Assembly: GCA_019916065.1 (NCBI GenBank)
Contig: CM034236.1
Location: 19,026,805 to 19,090,804, forward strand
Length of the DNA stretch: 64,000 nucleotides
Reading direction: 5' to 3'
From: Vitellaria paradoxa
Taxonomy: Eukaryota; Streptophyta; Magnoliopsida; Ericales; Sapotaceae
How positions within the stretch are numbered: position 1 is the first letter of the stretch; each line of letters begins with the position of its first letter. Below the pieces are notes generated by a model. That model ran no database searches, was not told the origin of the DNA, and saw only the letters and a program-made list of their open reading frames with translations. Positions 49,078 through 60,925 of the stretch are shown one piece after another. A program made the translations under genes and the position numbers.

Positions 49078-49300
49078 GAAGTAGCCTTATAATAATATGT
49101 AGAGTTTATACTTATATTCTAGTGAGAGAATGCATCTTTCATAAATGTTGGGGGTGCTGCCCGTCTGTTGTTTATGAGACTAAGTTGCTCATTGACATTC
49201 ATTAGTTTTCTAGTCTCTTTGTGGGAATGGGTTGGTAATGTTACTAATAGTGAAGGTGATGGTAGTAGGGTCACTCTCTGTTGGTAGTCATGGTTTAGAA
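49078..49300. other. Right flank of duplication copy 2
   Basis: Matches copy 1 at 23150-23335 and 26079-26125 with E7 absent (TAATAATATG.AGAGTTTATAC, GAGAATGCATC, TTAGTTTTCTAGTCTC). It ends where a copia fragment begins. No gene. Confidence 0.75.
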
Positions 49301-49710
49301 GAATCTTATCTGTAGCTTGGACTTCTTAATAGTGGAATTCCCTTCATGAGTCAATTCGAGAATTTTCCAAGCCTCCTTAGCAATCTCATAGCTTGAAATT
49401 CTTATAAACTCATCGGTGGAGACTGCACAGAATATAGAGCTCAGGGCTTTGTAGTTCCATTCTACCTTTTCCTGCTCTGCCTTGGCTTGGTCCACATATC
49501 TATAGGTTTTTCTACTGCTACGTTATCAATAGAATGAGTTGGTTTTACCCAACCTTTTTCTATAGATAGCCAAACATTGACATTCAACGAGATCAAGTGC
49601 GTTCTCATGCAAACCTTCCAATAGGCATAGTTGGTGCCATCAAACCATAGGGGTCTAGTACTCAAACCACCTTCTCTAGGAGGATCCATTAGCAAATATA
49701 CCAGGATCAC
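49295..49710 (-). pseudogene. Ty1/copia gag N-terminal fragment
   Basis: Two overlapping minus-strand frames give the typical copia gag opening: LWFDGTNYAYWKVCMRTHL followed by a WLSIEKGW stretch (49710-49462), then WNYKALSSIFCAVSTDEF and SYEIAKEAWKILELTHEG up to KKSKLQ (49495-49295). One frame change joins them near 49480. This is the UBN2/DUF4219-type gag. The remainder is missing. Confidence 0.85.
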
Positions 49711-50524
49711 GTTTTGTTCTCAAAAACGCACCAGCTCTTATACCAATTAAAATTTTGTAATATGCTGATAGAGATCCCAATCAATCAACCACAATCACAA
49801 AATAAACAGAAGGCGAGATAAACAAAATGAGGAAACCCATAAAGGGAAACCTCAACCAAAACTTCTAGCTAAAATCAAACGTTGGTTACAAACTTAAACA
49901 CTCGATAGAGTGACTCCTCGACTTTATACTCTGTTGACATTTTGCTCGATTCCTCGATTCACCAACTCCTTTAGTGAAAGCCCTTCGACTCCTCGAAGGC
50001 ACGATACTGACTCCTCAGTAGCTTTGTTGAATCCACAGCGTTCACAAACCTCAAACCCAAACTCCTTTGGATTGAACACGAAACATGTTGGCTAAGTAAT
50101 GGAAAGAATAATTGAACTTTCAGGCTTCCAATCTCATGTGTATTCTCTCTATGTATCACCTAGAAGATGCCCAGAAGATATATATAGACAAACTAAAGCG
50201 GCTAGGGCTCAAAATAGGCAAAATAGGCCGAAATAGCATATCTTGCAGGAAAGGTGCACCTACGACCTTCTCACGGCCTTCCCGTTGGGATCCCACGAAT
50301 CAGAGCGGGCTTCTCGCATGGCCAAAACTCTGAATTCAGCTCTCAGCTTTATCCTACAAGTATCAGCAGCCATCTTACGGTCTTCCTGCGTTATTTGAAT
50401 TCTGGCTCTGTTTGGTTTCTTCAAGACTTCCAATAGTATGCAAACACAGCTTTCCTGAGGCCTTTCCACTTCTTCTTGACTCAAGACTCTAGTGCCTTAG
50501 CCTAAACTAAGTGTAGATATTACA
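49300..50524 (-). mobile_element. 5' end of a Ty1/copia retrotransposon, truncated
   Basis: LTR at 49756-50524 (769 bp) with matching tips TGTAATAT and ATATTACA. Left of it the minus strand has TTGGTATAAGAGC (49733-49746), an initiator-Met primer site with one change, then a gag start (49710-49295). The sequence stops abruptly at about 49300, at the duplication boundary, so protease, integrase, RT and the second LTR are missing. It is a truncated insertion or a breakpoint product. Confidence 0.8.
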
Positions 50525-50870
50525 AAACACTATCTTTGACCATGGATTTGCCAATTTTAATTTTGGCCTTAACACAATTTACACACATAAAGTTCATATG
50601 ACTCTTATTTATTATTTATTTTAGGGCTACATATGGTATACAAGAGATTTTGTTAAAAGATTACACAACAAAGAGTAGAAAGAGAGTCTAAACATACCTA
50701 TGTGTCTTGGAAAGTAAGGAGCGCAACACATTACTTGCTTGTAACTGAACCCTTGTGCCCATGATCGTTGAGTGTGCATATCAGTATGAAATCACTGGAA
50801 AAAGTTATTCATTATATTTTCAAGTAAAGTCATAAAAACTAGAATTTTAAATAAGAAAACCAATTTGAGC
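50525..50870. other. Unassigned spacer
   Basis: AT-rich; no gene or clear repeat boundary seen between the copia LTR and the E4/E5-family LTR fragment. Confidence 0.5.
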
Positions 50871-52125
50871 TTCTCAACAATTAATCAAATAAAAGTTTCA
50901 TGTGAAAACATGTTACTAAACTCTTTCATAAACCTAAGGTAGAAGGTCAAAGTAAACAAAGTCAGGAATCGGACCTAGGCTCGGTGGGCGCCCAAGCTGG
51001 CACTCAGCCGTGCGCTCTCACCTTGTGTGCCCAAGGAGGCCGGGCACCCATGTCTTGGGCGCCCAATTGTGTCTCTCTCGTGCACCCATAGCTTGGTCCA
51101 AGTTACGGGTTTCATGCTCTATTTTCTGGTTTCTCGATTTTTCATACCTGGGACCTCAAATTGACTAAGTTTAAGGTAAGATACCTAAAATTTCATGTTT
51201 CTAACATCGCCACAAGTCTCTTAGGCATCCAAGGAAATCAACAATTTGAGTTCTCATCAAGCAAAAGTCAAGTTATGGATCAAAACACCATTTTCACTCT
51301 CTCAACCTATACATACATATATATGTGTATATAACTTCCACTATCTTCCATAAAGTTAACCAACACTTAAAAGGGTTTTTCTAATGGTATTCTAGTCCTT
51401 GTTACACATCACATATGTAAGAATAAGGCATTAAGTCCCTACCTCAAGTTGTAAGAAGATGGATCAACAAGAAGATGTTTTGTGGTTCTAAGCTCTCAAG
51501 CTTTGATGGACTCAATCCTCTCTCTCCTTGATCAAAACTACAAATAAATCACATAGAAGAGTTCCTTGAGGGTCCAATTACACTCTTATAAGATGGATTT
51601 GATTTTCATGCAAGCTAGAAGGACTTACCTTAAAATTTTTCACCCGGTTTCCTTTTCTTCTTCTTCCTTTGCTTCTTCACCCGATTTTTCCTCTCCCAAC
51701 AATACCTCTCTCTCTCTCTTGCATCATATCAACAGAATATATATTTAAACCAATATTTTAAGTCCTCAAATAGTAGATTTCAGATTTTCTCATCACCCCT
51801 AGGCTAGATATAGGCTCATAGGTGTGAGGCTCGGTTGAAAATTTCAGAGCAACCCATGCCTGTCAAGCCTACTGTTCGTTGGGTGCCTAAGCCCTTCTTA
51901 GGTGGGTGCCCAAGACCTCAGGCTCCCATGCCTTGTGCAACCAAGGTGCCCTCCTCCTGCACTCTTGCTACAATGCCATCTTTTGGGTAGCTTAGCTCAC
52001 CCCTTTCAAGGTTCTCAACTCTAAAGTACCATAAACGATCCATACTATTAAATTAACATACATTAACTTCCCAAATGCATTCAAAACCATATACTTGTCT
52101 TAATACAAAAATCTGGGGTATTACA
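50871..52125 (-). repeat. Truncated LTR of the E4/E5 family
   Basis: The right tip reads GGGGTATTACA (minus: TGTAATACCCC), the 5' tip of the E4/E5 LTR. The body matches E5 16680-17832 in the same orientation (AACCTATACATA near 51304, CATCACATATGTA near 51408). The two palindrome clusters appear at 50985-51065 and 51875-51960. The 3' half of the LTR is missing. Confidence 0.75.
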
Positions 52126-52126
52126 T

Positions 52127-52173
<47 letters not shown>

Positions 52174-52178
52174 TATGT
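52126..52178 (+). repeat. (ATACAT)n microsatellite
   Basis: About eight ATACAT/TATACA units directly abut the tip of the E4/E5-family LTR fragment. No coding content. Confidence 0.85.
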
Positions 52179-53552
52179 TAGTGAAAAAGATGATGAATCC
52201 TCACACAAACTGGGGATGATGTTTTAGAACTAAAAATGTATAATTTTGGTGGACCAATAGCTCATAAAATGGTAAAATAGAAGAATGGAAGTCTGGAAGC
52301 CAAAATAAGGGCTATGAATATGTAGTTACAAGTCTTTAATCGTACGTATGCCTGTCAATGTTCATGTGCTGACCTCCCTATGTGCATGAGAATGGACTCT
52401 TGTATGTATGCCTTGATCCTTACACGACCCTGACCTCTATCTTACGTGCACATCAACCTCGACTTATTGTGCATGAGTTGTTAGTTTTACATCCCATGTG
52501 CATAAAACCCCTATTCTCGTGTGCACGCCTGAGAACCCCTTTGCATAAATTAGATTATTTTGAATATAAATTATATTTTAATTGTAATGGTTAACATATA
52601 GGTTAATGTTATAATGAGATATAGTTGAGAAACATATGTAGCTAATGAAATGATGTAAGAAAGATAACATGGAATCGGTTGTTGTTAATGTTGTGAATTT
52701 GATATTGATTTTGTGGTTAAGAGGTAATGAAAAAAATGGCATATGTACTCATAGGTTGAGAGCCCCCAGACCTACACAGGGATTGGTTAAGATGCTTAAG
52801 GGTGGTATGTCTCTTTCCTAGGTGTAATTTCAGGGATTCAAATGCTTAAGGGTCGCATAAACTTTTTCTCTTGCTATACTAATAGATGCAGATGCCTGAG
52901 AGTGGCATATTTCCTTTGCCCAAGCCTTGGATACAAACACTGATGGATGATATATTTCGAGATGATACTGCGGTCATGGTTCAATCTTGCAACATACCCA
53001 CCCCACGTGCGTGCATGTGATAATATGATGGTAAATGTAGAAATGCAATTTAAATGAATAAATTGATTATTATAAACTTGATGAGATGAAATCCATGTGA
53101 TACATGGTAGTAGTACGCTAGGTTATGGCATTACATATATATATGTCTATTTGCATAGTGGGCACAAGTGGACCTGTGTTCACCTTCCTACATATTTTAT
53201 TACATGTGCTAAGCCTGAAACCTATGTGGCACTCCCAAGTCGAGATCAACGACTTTATTATGCTATATTCAGATTGTATTATGGTTATATTCTTTTAATC
53301 TCTAATGAGATGTTTTGTACAAGGTATTTATTCTAACTTTCAAGTGGGATATAAAGGATGGTTAAGTCTATAATTATTACTGTTGGTAGCATGTTTGCCC
53401 AGTCATGGACTGTAATTTTATTTTTCTATATTTATATATCGTGATGTATATTTAAGGGTGGTTGTATGGCTCTGATCAGTTTTATTGTAATTAATTGTGA
53501 TTGAATGCGATTATTAGATCATACCTTGAGTTACAAAATATAGAGTGTGACA
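52179..53552 (+). repeat. LTR fragment, + orientation, 3' end intact
   Basis: Ends GAGTGTGACA at 53552. Its 3' third has the LTR hallmarks seen in E6 and E4: GTTGAGAGCCCC near 52757, ATGCTTAAGGGTGG, TGGTTGTATGGCTCTGATCAG near 53460 and ATTACAT...GTGGGCACAAGTGGACC near 53130. A cluster of CATGTGC/GTGTGCACG words lies at 52360-52535. The left boundary is not recognisable. No target duplication found. Confidence 0.55.
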
Positions 53553-54006
53553 GAAGTGATAAAAATAAGTCAATATATTTTGAAAATATCTAAGTCTATT
53601 ATTGTTGTCTAATGACTTGATTAAATAAACTAAAATCCATATTGCCTACCACTGGATTTGTCTCTATTTCAAATTTTATTGGATATATAAACATTAATAT
53701 TTATAAATGCGCAAGGGAAAAAAGTTATAATTTTTTTTAAATAAAATAAAATTCAAGGCACTTTACATTTGTGAACCATTGTAAGCTATATGCAACTATT
53801 GAATGAGGTTTAGTCATTGAATGACTATGGACTTCATGGAATTAGGTTAATATATATATATATATATATCTTTGTGTGTGTGTGTGTGTGTGTTCTAATT
53901 TAGTCTACACTGTAATTATATTTACCTATCAATGCAAAATAAAGATAAGCCTACTTATAGGTTGTAAACTCTTAAGCAATGCATGAAAATAATTAATTAT
54001 ATCACA
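53553..54006. other. AT-rich spacer
   Basis: No gene. Contains (TA)n near 53851-53868 and (TG)n at about 53875-53893. Confidence 0.6.
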
Positions 54007-54011
54007 GCAAA

Positions 54012-55648
54012 TGATTACACTTGAAAAGTGTAATTACAAACTCCACATTTTGATACTCATTGATGCATTTAAGTAGTTAATTTCAAAGTTTTATCATTAT
54101 TTTATTATTTATAGTATTTATTCTCTTAATTGCAGGTAAAAGGAGAAAATACGTGAGATTAGCAGTGTTGAAAGTGGCTTCCGAGGAGGAAAAAATGGTC
54201 CAAAGTTCAAGATAGTTGAAGTGGTGTGCAGCTGAAGTTCCAGCTCGACACCTTGTCAGTATTTGGATCATAACTTTTCACTCTCAACTCGGATTGACCT
54301 AATTCTTTTTTGGGTTGGAAAGAAGACTCAAAGGGCTACAACTTTCGTGCTTTAGCTGAAGCCTGAATCGATCGTTTTCGAGGTCAAAATTACAGTGGAA
54401 GTTGAGGACAGAAAGCTGTCAAAAGCAGCAAACGAGAAGCAGAACTTGAAGAACAAAGTTTCTGTGGTCCGGATCCCCTGCCAGATGGTCCAGACCACAG
54501 TGTGTTATGCGCGCGCGGCTTCACTCCGTCTTTTAGGGTTTTCTTTACAACTTCTTTATAATCTTTGCTACATGGCCGACCCAGGGACGTTCCCTTTTGA
54601 TTTTGCACCTTTAATTGAGCGTTAGAATAGAATTTTGAGAGTTTTTAGATTAGTTTTTAAGCTTGGATGCGTGGATTCATGGTTTTCGTTGGAGCTTTCA
54701 TCATTGTCTTTGTAGTGATTCTTCACCTCGTCTTTTATATTCGCTTTACGTTGTAAGTTGCACTTTAATCTATTTCGTTTTATTTCGATTTGTTTCGTAA
54801 TATCATGTTTTTCTTGTTTCAATTCTCTTTTCGTATGATTGAATGCTATTTTATTATTTTTTAAGATGCTTAAAGTATTCGTAGCGTAAAACTCTAGTTC
54901 TTGATTCAACGAATCAAGAATGGGTAGTTCACAAAAAACCTTGGGGTGTTAGTAGACCCTTCGCATGGGTTGTGAGAGCTCATGCGTAAGGATCTACCGT
55001 GTTAAAATCTATTTTCAACTTGTTTCGAAAACATTCGAAACCGAAAATCTTTAACCACACTCGTTTGAAGTCACTGGTATGGGTTTTCGAATATAACCAT
55101 TTACATACTTTCGAACAAGGTTAAAACTAGGTTTCGAATTCATTTCTAGTTTCGTTTGTTTGAAAAACTTTCGGAAACAAAGGTCGTTAACCATATCTGC
55201 TTGAGATCACTGGTACTGACCTTTGATTAAAATATTCTTAACACTTTTTGAATTAAACCCTAATCTAGTTTTGAATAAAAACATCCCAAGGTAAAGTAGT
55301 GAAGTACCCGGACTTGAAAGTTGGATCAAGAACCTTTTTAGTATCGTGCTTGTTATTTAATTTAATTTATGAGTTGATTTATTCACTTTAAAATTTAGAG
55401 TAGATGCTTTGTTTGCATTTTAGAATTAAAGTGAATTTATTTCATTTAGAATCTAAAACAAAAGTTTGAGTTGCTAAAAAAAATTAGTTTAAATTAATTT
55501 AGGTTCACCTACTAATTAAGAGAACAAGTCTAGAGCTTTTAACAAAGCCCTCCCTGTGGATTCGACCTTGGACTCACCGAGTTTTAAAACTACGACTGCC
55601 CTCTTGCACTTGAGAGATAGAACCCGAAACACTTTTTAGGGTCGGTCA
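54012..55648 (+). mobile_element. S2: solo LTR (1,637 bp)
   Basis: TGATTACACTTG (54012) to GGGTCGGTCA (55648), flanked by a perfect GCAAA duplication (54007-54011 and 55649-55653). Same family as S1 in opposite orientation. The first about 25 bases form a hairpin: TTACACTT, AAGTGTAA with a short loop. The right half holds GGATTCGACCTTGGACTCAC, mirrored in S1. The short frames at 54390-54909 are not conserved between S1 and S2, so I treat the element as non-coding. Confidence 0.85.
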
Positions 55649-55653
55649 GCAAA

Positions 55654-58458
55654 TTAATGCATCATAATGGATGGTTATCCTACTACAACAATTACAATAG
55701 TTACAATAAATCTAGTCACAAACGGACCAAATAAAGATGACCCCTACTAATTTAAAAAATTACATAAAAATTTTACTAATTTCGTTTTTGTTTACTTATG
55801 AATTTTACAGTTGTTCTATATTCATTAATTTTTTGTTCCCACTGTCTTTTTATTTTTTCTTATTTATTTTAAAAATATAATTTTGTCCTCATTGATTACA
55901 AATTATGAGTCTGCTCCAAAGTCCAATGATAGCACACGTATGAATCATCATATAGCAATCAAGAAATTAAGGTGACCGACAAAATAGCTTAAACACTTAT
56001 GAAGGGGGAAAAAAACTAAGGTTTCATTTGGAGCACCAAATTTTACCAAAAAACTCTTAAAATTTTCAAAAAACTAACATTTTCTCTTACTGCATGAAAT
56101 AAGAAGTTAGCTTTTATCAACTTTTATTAAATTTTTGCCACTCTAAACACACTCTAAATGGAAGTAAAAGTTATAAAGAAGAATGAAGGAAGTGAAGAGA
56201 AGTAAATATACTTACTACTTATTTTGTTGGCTAGATATAAATAAATAAAGGAAGGAATGCTGACTATTCTTTCACAACATATGCTTGTCATTCTACAATG
56301 TGGATTTAGACCCCAAGTGTAAGGTAATCCAATGTAGTAATTTAAATTTATAACGGTAAAGTACCAGTCATACCTATAAGGAGAGGTGTGTTATTCATAA
56401 TTCTGCTTCTCTTATTTAGTAGGTGTCACACAATAACAATTAAAGAAAATCGGGTTAAATTTTGAAAATAAAACCTACCTTGGCATTCTGTCAAACACCT
56501 TGCTAGAATAAAATCCAATGTAAAATGAATAAAATTTTGAATTAAAAACAATTATAATGAAAAGGAATTAAAATCTATGAATTTAAGAAGGCTAGGGACC
56601 AAGGCTAACCAATCCAATCATCATGCAATTGAATCAATTTAGAAAGCAAACATGTCTACCTATATGCATCTAGGCAAACCATCATATGGTGGATTGATTT
56701 AGAGAAATGAAGTCCAATTGCTAGATCACTCTGGAAAACATAGCATCAAATATACATAGCATGCATAATCAATCTAGGCATGTAAGCATTCTAACAAAGA
56801 CCTAACATACAAACATACTCAACACAAGCACTATGCATACAAACACCTAGTGCGCATGCAAAGTCTAGAAAAGCATGCAAGCATGAGAGGTTTGTATGTA
56901 AATCACCTGTGGAAACATTCTATTAAACATTTAAAATGCATACTATTTTAACACAAGAACTAAACATACATAGCATGAAAAAGCAAGGTAGAAATTACAT
57001 ACAAAAGAGGGATTGAAAGAAAATCAACCAATCAAACATCTAACCATGTAGAAATTAGAAGTAAATTGAAAATTATACCTTAATTGATCCAAATACATGA
57101 AGATCTTCAAGGATTCCAAAGTCCTTTGCCTTGATCCACTCTAAAACATGGAGAAAATTACAAAGGAAAATGAATCTAATTGAGGAATTGGAGACAAACC
57201 CCCAAACCTCTCTAAGCTACTCTAGGAAATGTTCAAAGTCTCAAACTATGTCTCCAAAAACTATCTCTCACGTAATCCTCTAATGTAATTATAGTCCTCA
57301 CATTCCAATGTTATGCCATTAAAAATTTAGAATTCCATTGGGCTAAATTGGACTTAGAATACAAGTTTGGTGTTGGTTTCTAATAAAAGTTTTCAATTTC
57401 CTTTTCAGCTTTCTAACGCAACTAGATTCCCCTAATTCTAACATCTAGAACTCCAGATATAGCCCAAAAATTGAGACAAGGTTTGAGCTACAAAAAACCT
57501 TCTGGGTAGATTAGCTTAATTTTGGACTTCAAAATAGAAGAATTGGGTCTTGTACTCTTCATGAAAGTGTAAACCTATGTCTTAGCTTTCTAATGAGACA
57601 AAAAACACCTAAAACAGAGCTCTATAGCTCAAGTTATTGCCCAAAAATCGAACAGTATTCTGGCACATAGTGAAAATTTTGCTTCTCTTGGCAGGACAAG
57701 GGTCCCAATAACAGTCTATCCAAACAAAGGTGCACACAAAGGGTTGTTCAAACCCTTATATGAACCAAGCTCATGGCTTATCTTTTTTTCTTGGCTTTTT
57801 GATGAACCTCACTTCTGTTGTTCGAAACTTGGTGCACATAAGGGCTTGTGCAAACAAGGTTGTGAATAAGGTTCCACACATTTTTTCTCCTTTTTAAGCT
57901 CTGTTCTTTCTTTTTTCTTTACATTCATATGAGACTTCTTCCACTTGCATTTTTATATTGATTAGGCCTCTAATTGCCTAGATTTAATTCTTGAAAATTG
58001 TAATCAACACAAAATACAAGTGTATTAGAATATGCAATCAAACTAAGTTTTAAGTAATTATATTTATGCAATAAACACATTAAAGATTGTACAAAAGTAT
58101 AATATTATGTGCCAATTAATAGATAATTATAAAAGGAAGGAACATGAAAACTTTGTTAAACCTAATATTTTTGCTTAATTTGTTTTATATTTGGTATTTA
58201 GAAAACTATTATTTAAAGTTTTCACATTACCCCTTAGTTCTAAAAATAAAACAAATAGCAGTTACTAATCATTGTCAGCTACCCAATCCTTCACTTGCTC
58301 TAAAAATTAAATGAATTTTTTGGTTGAGGTAAAAAAAATAGCTAACTAATATATGTTTGTAAAAAACAAAAAATGATTAACTAATTATAACAAAATAATA
58401 AAAATTACTAATTTAATTCTTTCTGTTCACTTTTATTTTTCAACAAAAATTTGTATCC
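55654..58458. other. Spacer with a possible decayed repeat (about 56310-58030)
   Basis: No gene is seen. At 56312 the sequence CCCCAAGTGTAAGG..., followed by a GTAGTAATTTAAA-like stretch and GGTAAAG, has the same layout as the outer end of S1 (CCCCCAAGTGCAAGGG...GTAGTTTTAACTCGGTGAG). About 1.7 kb later, around 57960-58030, a GTAATCAA word recurs. This suggests a related but old LTR without recognisable duplications. 56020-56160 may be a decayed MITE. Confidence 0.35.
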
Positions 58459-58461
58459 TTA

Positions 58462-58715
58462 GTGCTTGTTTTGAGTGACAACTTTTGGGAAAACAACAAA
58501 GAAAAAAAAAAGCAAATTTTAGATTGTTTGGTGTTATCCTCTAAAAGTGTGAAAAAATTGGTAAAAGTTAAAAAATGTTGATAAAAATTAGAAAAAGTTG
58601 AAAGGAATTAAAAAAAAGTTTATGATTTTAGTATGAAGGAAGTAAGAAAAAATTAAAAAATAAGATTGAAGAAAATTGAAAATGTTTTGTCAAATTTGAT
58701 ACTCCAAGCACGCAC
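58462..58715. mobile_element. MITE with TTA duplication (254 bp)
   Basis: Left end GTGCTTGTTTTGAGT and right end (reverse complement) GTGCGTGCTTGGAGT match at 12 of 15 positions. Both are flanked by TTA (58459-58461 and 58716-58718). A 3-bp TTA/TAA duplication is typical of PIF/Harbinger-derived (Tourist-like) MITEs. The interior is AT-rich and non-coding. Confidence 0.6.
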
Positions 58716-58718
58716 TTA

Positions 58719-59166
58719 AGGTTACAATTTTGCTTCAAGATTGATGGAGAAAATTGCAAGCAAACACAAGACATTAGCAGAATTATTTATCCAAACAACA
58801 TTAAAAAGAAGAAAGGCAACACGATACGCATGGAAACATTCTTTAGTTCTGAAAAATGTACATACATATTACATACAAATAAAGGAAAGGAAAGACTTAT
58901 GGTGATGAATTTTTAATAATAGTTGAGATTGAAGAATAATTTTTAATCAACTAATCAATTAGCACAGTTTTCCATAATGCCACTACCAAGTCATTTCATA
59001 CATGACGTTGGAAAAATTATCATATGTGACGGGTATTGAAAAATGACGCACTATATTTTAAACACCTGAAATCTTTCGTATATATACACACACACTAAAA
59101 AATTATAAAGGCAATTGTTTCATGTAACAGTCATACAAAATAATTTTCGATAAGGCTATATTTTGA
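58719..59166 (-). other. 3' flank and likely 3' UTR of the cytochrome b5 gene
   Basis: Downstream side of the minus-strand cytochrome b5 gene. AT-rich; no canonical AATAAA placed with confidence. No other gene. Confidence 0.5.
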
Positions 59167-59968
59167 TCAAGAATACAAGTGAATTCCAACAATAGCCATA
59201 ACTAGGACAACAACTGGGAAGAGGAAGAGGAGGAGCTTGGCGATGAAGTGTGAGGATTCACCCTCACTGTCGAGAGCTTTCTTTTGAGGTATGTAACCTA
59301 AACTTGTAGCCACTGTTGATGGATCAATCTCTCCTACATAGAATTCATCCAACATCAGTCTTGCAGCACTTCCATGTCCTATACTTTCAAACTCTTCACT
59401 TGCATCCTTCCCTACAAAACACACAACATTCATTCAAATAAGCCGACATGGTTCGGGTTACCTTTTCTACTGTCTTTTTCAAAAAAGAGAAAAAAAAAAA
59501 ATTGATTTTCATTTTTTTGTTTAGTATCTTTTTGGCATGCTGTTTGTGTTTTAAAAAAAGATTAAAAAATTTTTAAGAATAAAAAATTCACGTGCGAGCA
59601 ATTAGTCTATTTATTTTTTTTCTGAAAAAAATGTGAATAAGATGCCATAAGATACAAAATAAAAAATAACAGATTTAATTTAGTTTTGCGAAAAAAAATC
59701 ATATAAGACAAAAAATTTGGTAAAAGTAAGTTATTTTTTAAGAATACCAAATGCATCCAATATATACCATGAAAACTTCTTCTCTTTTATTATTATTTTT
59801 ATTATTATTATTATTTTGATAATTTAACATTTGAAGCTTGCTAGAAGAAGTAATTAAAGATTATTTAAACTAGAAAAAATGGACTAAAATGCTATATGTA
59901 CCAGCTGCTTCTAACAGAACCTCTTCCCCACCAGGATGGTCTATCAAGAAGTTTGTCACATTGTATGC
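59167..59968 (-). CDS. CB5: Cytochrome b5, tail-anchored (exons 2 and 3; exon 1 not visible)
   Basis: Two exons on the minus strand: 59968-59902 and 59411-59167 (stop TGA). Cytochrome b5 is a haem electron carrier on the endoplasmic reticulum that supplies electrons to fatty-acid desaturases, hydroxylases and some P450s. Exon 2 codes AYNVTNFLIDHPGGEEVLLE with the HPGG haem-ligand motif. Exon 3 codes GKDASEEFESIGHGSAARL, holding the second haem His, then MLDEFYVGEID. The tail has a hydrophobic segment (KLLLFLFPVVVLVMAIVGIH) ending a few residues before the stop, the usual C-terminal anchor. Splice joins are clean: GCTG|gtac and tag|GGAAGG. The first exon (about 29 residues in relatives, ending Gly-Lys) is not found up to 64000. 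Exon 2 begins with Ala where relatives usually have Val. Either intron 1 is very long or the gene is 5'-truncated. Confidence 0.85.
59412..59901 (-). other. Last intron of the cytochrome b5 gene
   Basis: 490-bp intron, donor GTACAT, acceptor TTTTGTAG. A GGCATGCTGTTTGTG-like left word (59533) and a GAATACCAAATGCATCC right word (about 59741-59757) form a weak inverted pair, possibly an eroded MITE, without a clear duplication. Confidence 0.75.
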
Positions 59969-60154
59969 CTGTTTGTCATGACAATATGAAATACTTTAGA
60001 TTAATGAAGGTATATTGTGCAAACTAAGAAAGCTCAAAATGTCTTAAAAGCACCACAATAGAGAAAATGATTTTGAAAATAAGAGGGGAATAAGATAAGA
60101 ATGTAATATAAATTTTAATTACGTATACACAAAAGTAACTTTTAAAATCACTAA

Positions 60155-60481
60155 GGTGTCATTTGATATATATATCTATTTTAACCCTATTTTTCATTTT
60201 ACAATTTTGAAAATAAGGAAAACCACTTAAAATGTATTTGGTCACCTACATTTTCAAAATCTATTTTAGAAAATAAAAAATGAGTTTATACGTGTATTAC
60301 AAAATGGTAAAAAATCATTTTTGCATTTCAACCCAAAATAAGAAAAATGACAAAATATGAAAAAGAGAAAATGTCAAATTAAATGCATTTTCTATTTTCC
60401 TTGTTTTGGAATTTTCAAAACATAAAATACATAAAATAGAAAATAAAAAACTAAAAATACAAATACAAATCAAATGACACC
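60155..60481. mobile_element. MITE with TAA duplication (327 bp) upstream of cytochrome b5 exon 2
   Basis: Perfect terminal inverted repeats GGTGTCATTTGAT and ATCAAATGACACC, flanked by TAA at 60152-60154 and 60482-60484. The interior is AT-rich with an imperfect internal inverted arrangement of TTTTCAAAAT-like words. PIF/Harbinger-type by its 3-bp TAA duplication. Confidence 0.75.
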
Positions 60482-60484
60482 TAA

Positions 60485-60925
60485 ATCATTTGAAAAATAA
60501 CAGTTGCTCAATATTGTAATTCGTAACTCAAATTTGTGAAGCATATAACACAAATAAAATATGAGTTAATTTTAAAGATTTCAAATATTCAATCACCAGT
60601 TTGTTCAAATTATGTTTATTTAAAAAAAAAAGAAAAAGGTGAATCCGTCACTTGACATGTCTACGTAAGATTAAGCAAATTTTCTTGACAAAGTCTTAAG
60701 CATTTTCATGATAGCAGATCCTATTGAACAAGTCTAAAACATCTCATGGTTCTCTCCAACACACTCTTTATTTATAAAACTGGTTCAATTTAAATTTGGA
60801 TGGTTGTGTATCCTAAGAAACTTCATTAGTTTTGGAGTTCAATTATGTGTAAGTCCATATAATAGCAATGAACACAAGAAGTGTGGTGTCTAAGTCAACC
60901 ATTCAAACATAAATCACATTCATTT
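60485..60925. other. Spacer or intron 1 sequence before the right-hand retroelement
   Basis: No exon is seen on either strand. I looked specifically for a minus-strand segment coding the conserved KDCWL motif of cytochrome b5 exon 1 and found none. Confidence 0.55.

Noticed and set aside
54390..54909. Three open frames of 72-95 residues inside S2
   Set aside because: No family resemblance, not preserved in the related LTR S1, and located in LTR sequence bounded by TG/CA and a target duplication.
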